NCBI GenBank assembly: GCA_017620015.1
Contig: JAFZRE010000013.1
Location: forward strand, 1 to 44,528
Direction: 5' to 3'
Length of the DNA stretch: 44,528 nt
DNA from: Bacteroidales bacterium
Lineage (GTDB): Bacteria; Bacteroidota; Bacteroidia; Bacteroidales; ML635J-15
Notes under the pieces: generated by a model
Databases searched by the model: none
The model's input: only the letters and a program-made list of their open reading frames with translations
Told to the model about the DNA's origin: nothing
Shown here: piece after piece, positions 8,498 to 14,352 of the stretch
Numbering within the stretch: the stretch's first letter is position 1
Layout of the letters: each line of letters begins with the position of its first letter
Position numbers and translations under genes: made by a program

Positions 8498-9457
8498 TTT
8501 TTCCTCTTCTCTAAAATCTATTCCTTCAAATTCAGCCTTTAATTTCTCTATTTCGTCCAGCATTCGACTGCAGAATTTCTTATATTCATCCGATTGCGGA
8601 TTCAACGGACGATGATTTGCTGCTGCGGTAATTATTCCAATACGGGCGATTGCAGATTTTGTATGTTCCGAGAAGAATGCCTCGCCAAAGCGTTCCCAGA
8701 TGTACTGTACCGCAGTTTCTGTCGGATGCACCATGTCGGCGGCGTAGAAACGATAGTCGCGCAGTTCGTCCATCATAATTTCGTAGGCAGGGAAGTAGAA
8801 CGTGTTTCCGAATTTTGCATTAAGTTCACTTATTGCAAGGTGCAATGTCGATTTGCTAATCTGGTTCTGGTGTGCACCGTCGCGCCAATGACGGATGGGA
8901 CTTACTGTGAAAACAACGTGTAACCTAGGATTTACAGCCATTATTTTTTCAATGCAGTCCGTCCACGCTTCAACAATTTCGGAAACTTTCAGCAGTCTGC
9001 GGTTGAAACGTTTTTCTGGTTGCTTGTGGCAGTTGCATACGATTCTTCCATTTTCGGCTAATTCGTAAATAAATGCAGTACCGAAAGTTACAAACATAAA
9101 GTCGGAAGTTTCGATTTCTTGTTTCAACATTTGTGAAGCCGAATTTATGCTCTCGATGCAAGTGTTTTTGTCAACATTTGAGAAGCGGCTGTGGAAGTCG
9201 AAGCAGTTCCAAGTTCCGCCAGAAAGGAAAATATCGTCGTTAACATATTTTTTTGTAGAGAGAGCATTCAGTATGCTTTCGCGTATCGAAATGGGGTTGT
9301 AAAGGATTCCTGTCGGGTTTACCGATGTCGGAATTTTTGTTGCAGTGAGTTTGTTGCCAATGTTTTCGGCAAAGCACGAACCTATGAAAAGGCATCTGTC
9401 ATTGTGCGAAATGCCGAATGAGTATTTTGGAATGTCTATTTTTGTACGGAACTCCAT
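8465..9457 (-). CDS. GSCFA family protein
   Basis: A 330-residue protein with the defining GSCFAENIG motif at about 26-34. The GSCFA family resembles SGNH/GDSL-type hydrolases, with Ser in the GS motif as the probable nucleophile, but the substrate is not known. Further conserved-looking blocks are FVTFGTAFIYE, FTVSPIRHWRDG and DMVHPTETAVQYIWERF, the last carrying a plausible catalytic Asp-x-x-His. No signal peptide or membrane segment is seen, suggesting a cytoplasmic enzyme. The start ATG at 9455-9457 fits the promoter at 9480-9487. The last residues (roughly FFSATSGRN) are encoded by the partial fifth unit of the intergenic tandem array, so the native C-terminus has probably been replaced or extended by repeat sequence. 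Confidence 0.88.
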   Translation of the reverse strand: MEFRTKIDIPKYSFGISHNDRCLFIGSCFAENIGNKLTATKIPTSVNPTGILYNPISIRESILNALSTKKYVNDDIFLSGGTWNCFDFHSRFSNVDKNTCIESINSASQMLKQEIETSDFMFVTFGTAFIYELAENGRIVCNCHKQPEKRFNRRLLKVSEIVEAWTDCIEKIMAVNPRLHVVFTVSPIRHWRDGAHQNQISKSTLHLAISELNAKFGNTFYFPAYEIMMDELRDYRFYAADMVHPTETAVQYIWERFGEAFFSEHTKSAIARIGIITAAANHRPLNPQSDEYKKFCSRMLDEIEKLKAEFEGIDFREEEKSFFSATSGRN

Positions 9458-9479
9458 GTCTGATTATAATTTGCGAATG

Positions 9480-9487
9480 CAAAAATA
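9480..9487 (-). promoter_or_regulatory. -7 promoter element (TATTTTTG) for the GSCFA gene
   Basis: CAAAAATA on the plus strand reads TATTTTTG on the minus strand, matching TAnnTTTG, 22 bases upstream of the ATG at 9457. Confidence 0.6.
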
Positions 9488-9519
9488 AGGGATATTTACG
9501 ATTTGTGAAGTAAGATTTA

Positions 9520-9756
9520 GGCGAACTTTAAACCCTGAACCACTTGAACTTTGAACGTCGTAGCCAATTCAACCACGAATAGCACGAATAGGCACGAATG
9601 AATGTGTTCGCTACGCTCACGTTGAACTTTAAACATTGAACCCCTTGAACTCAGAAACGGGCATAGCCCATCAAACGCCGCAGGCATTCAAACTTAGAAC
9701 GGCGAAGCCCTCAACGAAGTTAAACGGCGTAAGCCATTGAAACGGCGCAGCCATTC
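9520..9756. repeat. Intergenic cluster of short dispersed words and mini-hairpins
   Basis: The gap between the acyltransferase stop and the GSCFA promoter holds TTGAAC-type words (TTGAACTTTAAAC at 9622-9634), a CACGAATAG/CACGAATAGG direct repeat near 9574-9600, and a run of small hairpins: GCC-GCA-GGC at 9677-9685, GGC-GAA-GCC at 9701-9709, GGC-GTAA-GCC at 9726-9735 and GGC-GCA-GCC at 9744-9752. GGGC-ATA-GCCC near 9658-9668 is a looser member. No coding sequence was recognised here. Confidence 0.8.
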
Positions 9757-9757
9757 C

Positions 9758-10600
9758 TTATCCTACTTCCGGCCACGGATTTTCCTCTATTCCTGCCATC
9801 TGCTCCATATTCTTATGCGCAATAGTACAGACTCGAATAAGTTCCTCCTTTCTGTTTGCGCTCTTGTCGAAAAATATAGGTTCACCAATATGCAAAGTCA
9901 TGCAGGGCGTATTTTTTGAACCGAATAGCCGATACAGGCCTTTCCGTTCGCGGTAACTATATACCATCGGAATTACAGGAATATCATACTTGTAAGCCAT
10001 CGAAAAAGCTCCAGTTTTGAATGGACGAATCGGCGCATACATGTTCCAGCGCACGGCTTCTGGGAAAATCAAGAACCATTCCTTGCGCCTATGGTATTCA
10101 TCGAACGCCTCGTTGAACTTAGCGATGCCTCCGCGGGTTTCGGGAATAGGTACTCCACCTACATGGCGCATAAACCAGCCGTTCTTGCCGTTGAAATGCT
10201 TTGCAAACATCGGAATTCTCAATGTACTGAACTTTTTAACTGCCTGATTTACCCCAAATGCATCAAAAATAAAAACGTGATTGCACACACACATTGCACC
10301 GTTTTCCAGTTCTTTACGATATTTGCGTACATTTTCTTTGCCCTTTATCCTTATGCCAAAATGCATGCGGTTCCAAAAGGCAACAAGTACCCATTTTACA
10401 AAAAATCCCAGAATGCCGTTAAGTTTGAAACTTAACGACTTGTCTATGTATGGATAAGTTTCGTCAAACTGATATTTACCCTTCGACGAATCCTCAACTT
10501 CCACTTTCAACAGACGGCGTGACGGGTCGTCCTTTGGATAATCGATGCCCACGTCGGGGATATAAACACCTTCCTTGACCTTAAATGTACCGTATTCCAT
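9758..10600 (-). CDS. PlsC-like 1-acylglycerol-3-phosphate acyltransferase family protein
   Basis: A 280-residue protein of the lysophospholipid acyltransferase superfamily, which moves acyl chains onto lysophosphatidic acid or related lipids at the inner membrane. The catalytic H(x4)D motif is HVFIFD (108-113). The substrate-pocket motif is GGVPIPETRGG (148-158), and FPEAVRWN (179-186) stands where the family has FPEG. A hydrophobic stretch at 61-76 may attach it to the membrane. The N-terminal 55 residues (PDVGIDYPKDDPSRR and so on) are not part of the usual domain. An in-frame TTG reaches 10621, but the promoter overlaps that codon, so the ATG at 10598-10600 was chosen. The actual acyl acceptor cannot be told from sequence. 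Confidence 0.85.
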   Translation of the reverse strand: MEYGTFKVKEGVYIPDVGIDYPKDDPSRRLLKVEVEDSSKGKYQFDETYPYIDKSLSFKLNGILGFFVKWVLVAFWNRMHFGIRIKGKENVRKYRKELENGAMCVCNHVFIFDAFGVNQAVKKFSTLRIPMFAKHFNGKNGWFMRHVGGVPIPETRGGIAKFNEAFDEYHRRKEWFLIFPEAVRWNMYAPIRPFKTGAFSMAYKYDIPVIPMVYSYRERKGLYRLFGSKNTPCMTLHIGEPIFFDKSANRKEELIRVCTIAHKNMEQMAGIEENPWPEVG

Positions 10601-10618
10601 TGTTACATTTTTGAATGA

Positions 10619-10626
10619 CAAAAATA
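10619..10626 (-). promoter_or_regulatory. -7 promoter element (TATTTTTG) for the acyltransferase gene
   Basis: Matches TAnnTTTG on the minus strand, 18 bases before the ATG at 10600. It decides the start, because a longer reading frame beginning with TTG at 10621 would lie inside the promoter. Confidence 0.6.
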
Positions 10627-10645
10627 AGAAAAATGTACCATTTAT

Positions 10646-11095
10646 TTAGTTTAACTTGATTTCTTTTCCATCTTTTATGCTATATATCGCCTTCTGCTCG
10701 TTTTTTAGCCCGAATTTTATTGCGGCATCGAGCGAATCTTCAGGGAAAAGTCGTGTGCTGTCGAAATAGTAAAGGCTGTCGGTCGTGTCGAGCCAGCCGC
10801 CTACGTAGCCGTCGTGCCGCATAGCATGCCTTACAACACGATTCAAATTTTTGCGAGAGTGACGTCCTTGTGTGGCTGAATACGATACGGCAATGCCTTC
10901 GGTTGGCTCTGTCATTGTGCGAATGTCGATGGTAAAACCATCGGGATGACTTTGGCTGTAAGTCCAGATTCTGTCAGACACGGCTTCAACTTCACCTTTT
11001 TGAGCAAGGTTGCTATTGGTTGTGCAGGATGTTTGCAGAACACAGCAGAGAATAATTGACAATAGCAGAATAAAAAGCCTAGTCTTCATATTCAT
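10646..11095 (-). CDS. Small hypothetical lipoprotein
   Basis: A 149-residue protein of unknown function. It starts MNMKTRLF, has a hydrophobic h-region and a lipobox LQTSC with Cys24, so it is probably lipid-anchored and exported. The mature part contains VSDRIWTYSQSHPDGFTIDI, GRHSRKNLNRVVRHAMR and GGWLDTTDSLYYFDS, with no motif I can assign. The frame runs 23 codons further upstream, but that part overlaps the end of the GNAT gene and lacks signal character, so the ATG at 11093-11095 was chosen. Only two bases separate it from the GNAT stop, so the two genes are very likely one transcript. Family assignment is open. Confidence 0.75.
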   Translation of the reverse strand: MNMKTRLFILLLSIILCCVLQTSCTTNSNLAQKGEVEAVSDRIWTYSQSHPDGFTIDIRTMTEPTEGIAVSYSATQGRHSRKNLNRVVRHAMRHDGYVGGWLDTTDSLYYFDSTRLFPEDSLDAAIKFGLKNEQKAIYSIKDGKEIKLN

Positions 11096-11097
11096 GA

Positions 11098-11619
11098 TTA
11101 TTTTCTCAATTCCAACCTCATCACTTTTACTGGTCTGTCGGCTCCTACTTCGAGAGTGGGGCATAGCACTTCCTCGCCAGTATCAACGAATCCGCATTTC
11201 TCCATCACTCTGCCCGATGCTGGATTTTCGGGGAAATAGTCGCCCCAAAAGACAGAAAAGCCTTTCTCGTGGAAGCAGTAGTCAATAACCAACTGCAAAG
11301 CCTCGGTGCAAATGCCTTTCCCCCAGTATGGACGGGCAATCCAATAACCTACTTCGCACTGGTCATCCGCAATTTTCAAGTTTGAAGCAGATGCAGGAAG
11401 ATAGCCCACACAACCAATGGCTTCGCCTGTCTCTTTCCATTCAACCGCCCACATGGTTTCGGCAGAAAACACCGTGCAAATAATATTCAGACTTTCTTCC
11501 ACCGACTTGTGTGGTGGCCATCCTGCACGCGGACCTACATCGGGGTCGGAGGCGTATTTGAAAAGTGTTTCGGCATCGCTGTCGCGCCACGGACGAAGTA
11601 TGATTCTGTCGGTTTCCAT
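11098..11619 (-). CDS. GNAT family N-acetyltransferase (RimJ/RimL-like)
   Basis: A 173-residue acetyltransferase that would use acetyl-CoA to modify an amino group. The N-terminus TDRIILRPWRDSDAE is typical of the RimJ/RimL branch. The acetyl-CoA loop is RPYWGKGICTEA (96-107), following the strand EVGYWI, and the C-terminal NPASGRVMEKCGFV block is the usual motif B region. Length matches the family. The acceptor (ribosomal protein, peptide, antibiotic or metabolite) cannot be inferred. It is the first gene of a pair with the small lipoprotein and has its own TATTTTTG element at 11641-11648. Confidence 0.9.
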   Translation of the reverse strand: METDRIILRPWRDSDAETLFKYASDPDVGPRAGWPPHKSVEESLNIICTVFSAETMWAVEWKETGEAIGCVGYLPASASNLKIADDQCEVGYWIARPYWGKGICTEALQLVIDYCFHEKGFSVFWGDYFPENPASGRVMEKCGFVDTGEEVLCPTLEVGADRPVKVMRLELRK

Positions 11620-11640
11620 TTATGGCAAATTTTCTTTGGG

Positions 11641-11648
11641 CAAAAATA
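11641..11648 (-). promoter_or_regulatory. -7 promoter element (TATTTTTG) for the GNAT-lipoprotein pair
   Basis: The minus-strand TATTTTTG lies 21 bases upstream of the GNAT ATG (11617-11619). A second CAAAAATA occurs at 11681-11688. The region is divergent with the AlkZ-like gene. Confidence 0.55.
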
Positions 11649-11670
11649 CAACAATATGGACTAAAATGTG

Positions 11671-11678
11671 TTACTTTG
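11671..11678 (+). promoter_or_regulatory. Possible -7 element (TTACTTTG) for the AlkZ-like gene
   Basis: One base departs from TAnnTTTG, 21 bases upstream of the ATG at 11700. Weaker than the other promoter calls. Confidence 0.35.
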
Positions 11679-11699
11679 CGCAAAAATAAGACAAGGCAG

Positions 11700-12734
11700 A
11701 TGAATCCTGTAGCCATCCGACTTCTCAATCAGCAGCTTTACCGTCCTCAGTTTAGTAATCCGACCGAGGTTGTTAACTATATGGGCGCAATGCAGGCGCA
11801 GGAATATCGCATGATGCGGTGGGCGGTAGCTATGCGGACAAGCAAACCGTCGGCAAGTGCATTCAAAGAAGCTTTCGACAGAGGTCAAATTATCCGTCTG
11901 CACTTGATGCGAGGTACTTGGCAGCTTGTATCCGCCGAAGACTATTGGTCGTTGCTCGACCTCTGTGCGCCAAAGGCTATAGCCGTGACAAAAGGATGGA
12001 TGAGCAGCAATAAGATTAGCATTCCAGACGAAGAATTAGCGAAAATCAGCGAAATCCTAGCACAGACCGCGGCAGACAATGGCAGTGCCACAAAGGATGA
12101 CTTTGTACAAGCTTTGATTGAAAAAGGTATCAATATTGACGACCATAGGCTCTCATACCACATTCGTATGGCAGAAATGTCGGGACTGCTTTGTAGCGGC
12201 GATTTGCAGCCGTTGAAGGCTACCTACGCACTTGCTGCAAACAAGGTGAAACACAGAACAAGAATTGACCGCGACGAAGCCTTGATGATGTTTGCCCGTA
12301 AATATTTTCGAAGCCGCCAGCCTGCTACTCTTGAGGATTTTGTATGGTGGTCGGGACTGAATGTCAGTGATTGCAGAAAGGGAATAGCACTGTTGGGCGA
12401 CTACCTACATAAGGAAAATTGGCACGGACGCGATTTCTACCTTACGGAAGATTGTCGTACACGAGGATTCCGCAAAGGCAAATACCTTTTGATTCCGCCT
12501 TACGATGAATATCTCATCAGCTACAAAAGCCGTGACATTGTACTGTCGCCCGATTACAAGCACAAAGCCCACAACAATTCGGGAATTTTCCAGCCCATAA
12601 TCGCCCACAATGGTATAATTTGTGGTAATTGGACTCCTTTTCGGGAAAATTGTCCGCCTGAATTCTTTCTAGGAGAACACAACTCTGACTTACAGGAAGA
12701 ATGGAGTGCTTTTAAGAAATTCCATAACAGTTGA
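11700..12734 (+). CDS. Winged-helix protein of the AlkZ/YcaQ DNA glycosylase-like family (HTH_42)
   Basis: A 344-residue protein. The opening AIRLLNQQL and the motif MQAQEYRMMRWA (31-42) fit the HTH_42 family, which includes the AlkZ and YcaQ glycosylases that unhook interstrand crosslinks or remove alkylated bases; the QAQ at 32-34 corresponds to the catalytic QxQ of the AlkZ branch. RLHLMRGTWQLVSAEDY (65-81) and, near the C-terminus, LLIPPYDEYLISYKSR are also family-typical. The frame is open to 11622, but the added N-terminus covers the promoter region and has no family match, so the ATG at 11700 was chosen. Whether it is an active glycosylase is inferred from the motif only. Confidence 0.85.
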   Translation: MNPVAIRLLNQQLYRPQFSNPTEVVNYMGAMQAQEYRMMRWAVAMRTSKPSASAFKEAFDRGQIIRLHLMRGTWQLVSAEDYWSLLDLCAPKAIAVTKGWMSSNKISIPDEELAKISEILAQTAADNGSATKDDFVQALIEKGINIDDHRLSYHIRMAEMSGLLCSGDLQPLKATYALAANKVKHRTRIDRDEALMMFARKYFRSRQPATLEDFVWWSGLNVSDCRKGIALLGDYLHKENWHGRDFYLTEDCRTRGFRKGKYLLIPPYDEYLISYKSRDIVLSPDYKHKAHNNSGIFQPIIAHNGIICGNWTPFRENCPPEFFLGEHNSDLQEEWSAFKKFHNS

Positions 12735-12741
12735 CATCAAA

Positions 12742-13272
12742 TCAATTGCTGCGATAGAATTCCCATTTGTCGGTGTGACCGTCCTTGTAGGTGTAACTCC
12801 AAACTAGCTCCTTGTCAGTAAGTGTGTCAAGATGGAATTTGATTTCGCGTGCTATTCCACCGCTAACGCCTTCGATTGTCTTTTGTGCCAGGTCTTTCGA
12901 TAGTTCCTCGTTGCAGTCCTCACAAGTGCTTTCTACTAGCTCCATACGGAAACTTTCCTCAATGCCAGCAAAATAGAAGTCTTCTCCTTCCACACGCCAG
13001 ATGCTCGGACTGACATAGTTGAACACCCAAGTTGCCTTGCTGCCATCCTTGAAAGTCATCACATAAACTTGACGGGCGGAGTCGAGCGCCGTGCTGTCGG
13101 CATAGAAATCCATAGTGCCTGTTTCGTGCACATCGATATTGCCTTCTTCGATGTCGTAGTTCCAGCCGTGCTGATAGGTGTAGTGCCCTTCAACCTGCAC
13201 ATCGGCCTTTTGTGAGTTCTTGCACGAAATCACGGCAACAGCAGTCAATAATACTAATAAAATCTTTCTCAT
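12742..13272 (-). CDS. Hypothetical lipoprotein, 176 residues
   Basis: Begins MRKILLVLLTAVAVISC, a short lipoprotein signal with Cys17. The mature part is rich in Trp/Tyr and beta-prone stretches (GHYTYQHGWNYDIEEGNIDV, GTMDFYADSTALDSAR, SIWRVEGEDFYFAG) and carries a CEDC pair in its middle (STCEDCNEE). It ends ELVWSYTYKDGHTDKWEFYR, which resembles an earlier WVFNY segment and suggests a lipocalin- or repeat-like beta fold. I do not recognise the family. The frame extends 12 codons further upstream, but the TATTTTTG promoter at 13290-13297 and the signal peptide favour the ATG at 13270-13272. It converges with the AlkZ-like gene, with 7 bases between the stops. Confidence 0.78.
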   Translation of the reverse strand: MRKILLVLLTAVAVISCKNSQKADVQVEGHYTYQHGWNYDIEEGNIDVHETGTMDFYADSTALDSARQVYVMTFKDGSKATWVFNYVSPSIWRVEGEDFYFAGIEESFRMELVESTCEDCNEELSKDLAQKTIEGVSGGIAREIKFHLDTLTDKELVWSYTYKDGHTDKWEFYRSN

Positions 13273-13289
13273 ATCCGATATATTTGTCG

Positions 13290-13297
13290 CAAAAATA
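13290..13297 (-). promoter_or_regulatory. -7 promoter element (TATTTTTG) for the 176-residue lipoprotein
   Basis: Matches TAnnTTTG on the minus strand, 17 bases before the ATG at 13272, giving a very short leader. Confidence 0.58.
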
Positions 13298-13351
13298 AAG
13301 AAAATCATTGGTTATTCAACCGCATCAAGGCACCATTTTCATAAAGATACA

Positions 13352-13413
13352 AATAATTTCCAATATAAAGGGAATAATTGTGCTAATAGTTTCCTTTATA
13401 AAGGGAACAATCG
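13352..13413. promoter_or_regulatory. Two operator-like palindromic repeats (13352-13380, 13385-13413)
   Basis: Two 29-base copies differ at five positions and are spaced 33 bases apart, centre to centre. Each has a TTTCC ... TATAAAGGGAA core; the second (TTCCTTTATAAAGGGAA) is close to a palindrome. The layout is like tandem operator sites for a dimeric helix-turn-helix regulator, but no such regulator is encoded nearby. Confidence 0.45.
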
Positions 13414-13439
13414 GGTTGCACCAAATATTTCAAATCTTC

Positions 13440-13503
13440 AACCTTTAGCTCAGCGTAAGCTAACCTTTAGCTCGGCGTAGCCAACCTTTAGCTCGACGCA
13501 GTC
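13440..13503 (+). repeat. Three-unit tandem array of mini-hairpin elements
   Basis: Three units of 21-22 bases each begin AACCTTTAGCTC and end in a different small hairpin: AGC-GTAA-GCT (13452-13461), GGC-GTA-GCC (13474-13482) and GAC-GCA-GTC (13495-13503). The stems change on both sides together while the loop keeps G at the first and A at the last position. The rest of the gap up to 13640 holds AT-rich dispersed words, including a 14-base tandem (ACTTTAAACGTTGA) near 13543-13571; no gene was seen. Confidence 0.85.
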
Positions 13504-13640
13504 AAATCTTCGAATTTTCAAATCATCGAATCATCTTTGAAACTTTAAACGTTGAACTTTAAACGTTGAACTTTGAACCCTTGAATCATCAAATCCTCAA
13601 ATCAATCAAAAATCGTAATTCGAAAATCGTAAATAATTTT

Positions 13641-13648
13641 TATCTTTG
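13641..13648 (+). promoter_or_regulatory. -7 promoter element (TATCTTTG) for the two-gene unknown operon
   Basis: Matches TAnnTTTG, 28 bases before the ATG at 13676. AAAGG at 13662-13666 may add a ribosome site with 9-base spacing. Confidence 0.6.
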
Positions 13649-13675
13649 TCTCACTAATTTTAAAGGTAATATGCT

Positions 13676-14338
13676 ATGGCAGATCAAAGACTAGAAGAGT
13701 ATCGTGCATACTACAAAGCACGCACCGAGCGGTACGCTGGCAACCCGCACAGAAAACATTCATACGAAGCCGAGAAAAAACTAAGCGACCTTTTTGACAG
13801 GTACGACACCCTTGAGGAAATTGGACAAAACCTTGGACATCTCAACGTAGATTGTGCATTTGCAACTGTACGCGACCAGTACGAGATGGAAAGCGAATAC
13901 TACAACAGCGTTCAGGAACCTGTGCGCAAGAAAGGCGCCGACAACATACTCGCCAACCTCGACAAGTACACCGACCTCAACGATATGATGACCATGATTA
14001 ACGACCTTTCCAACAAAAACAACGTCGAAGTAACGGCCGACGAAGGGAGCGGAAAGGCTCTGTTTGATAACTGGAAGCAGATTGATGAAATCGACATCTT
14101 CACCAACGCTGTTGTTCCTGCAAAATATAAGAGCAATATGATGGAAACCGTTGCCAAGACAAAGCAAAGCATAGTCGAAGAGGTAAAATCGACCGAGGAC
14201 ACTTTGGGCAAGTGGGTAGAAGGCTGGCGCATGCAACCGGAACTTACCCGCGAATACAGGTACAGGCACATTATACCATTCAGCGACGAGGAAATTGAGG
14301 AACACCTCAAGAAGTTCAAAAACATTATTAACAGATAA
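13676..14338 (+). CDS. Unknown cytoplasmic helical protein, first gene of a two-gene operon
   Basis: 220 residues; I do not recognise it. It has no signal peptide or membrane segment, is rich in charged residues (Lys, Glu, Asp, Arg) and Tyr, and reads as mostly alpha-helical (EAEKKLSDLFDRYDTLEEIG, VAKTKQSIVEEVKSTEDTLG, SDEEIEEHLKKFKNIINR). Codon use is that of a normal gene. The start ATG at 13676 fits AAAGG nine bases upstream and the TATCTTTG promoter; an out-of-frame ATG lies at 13671. The second gene follows after 14 bases. Its N-terminus shares a faint pattern with that of the downstream protein (Tyr-rich helix, then EEIGQ at about 47-51 here), possibly pointing to a related module. Confidence 0.85.
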   Translation: MADQRLEEYRAYYKARTERYAGNPHRKHSYEAEKKLSDLFDRYDTLEEIGQNLGHLNVDCAFATVRDQYEMESEYYNSVQEPVRKKGADNILANLDKYTDLNDMMTMINDLSNKNNVEVTADEGSGKALFDNWKQIDEIDIFTNAVVPAKYKSNMMETVAKTKQSIVEEVKSTEDTLGKWVEGWRMQPELTREYRYRHIIPFSDEEIEEHLKKFKNIINR

Positions 14339-14345
14339 AAGGAGG
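14337..14345 (+). promoter_or_regulatory. Strong Shine-Dalgarno site (AAAAGGAGG)
   Basis: AAAAGGAGG lies 7 bases before the ATG at 14353 and overlaps the end of the upstream gene's stop region. Such a full anti-SD match is unusual in Bacteroidota and among the genes in this window. Confidence 0.8.
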
Positions 14346-14352
14346 ACAAGAT

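Noticed and set aside
10601..10621. TTG start for the acyltransferase at 10621
   Set aside because: The TATTTTTG promoter overlaps this codon, so it would not be within the transcript.
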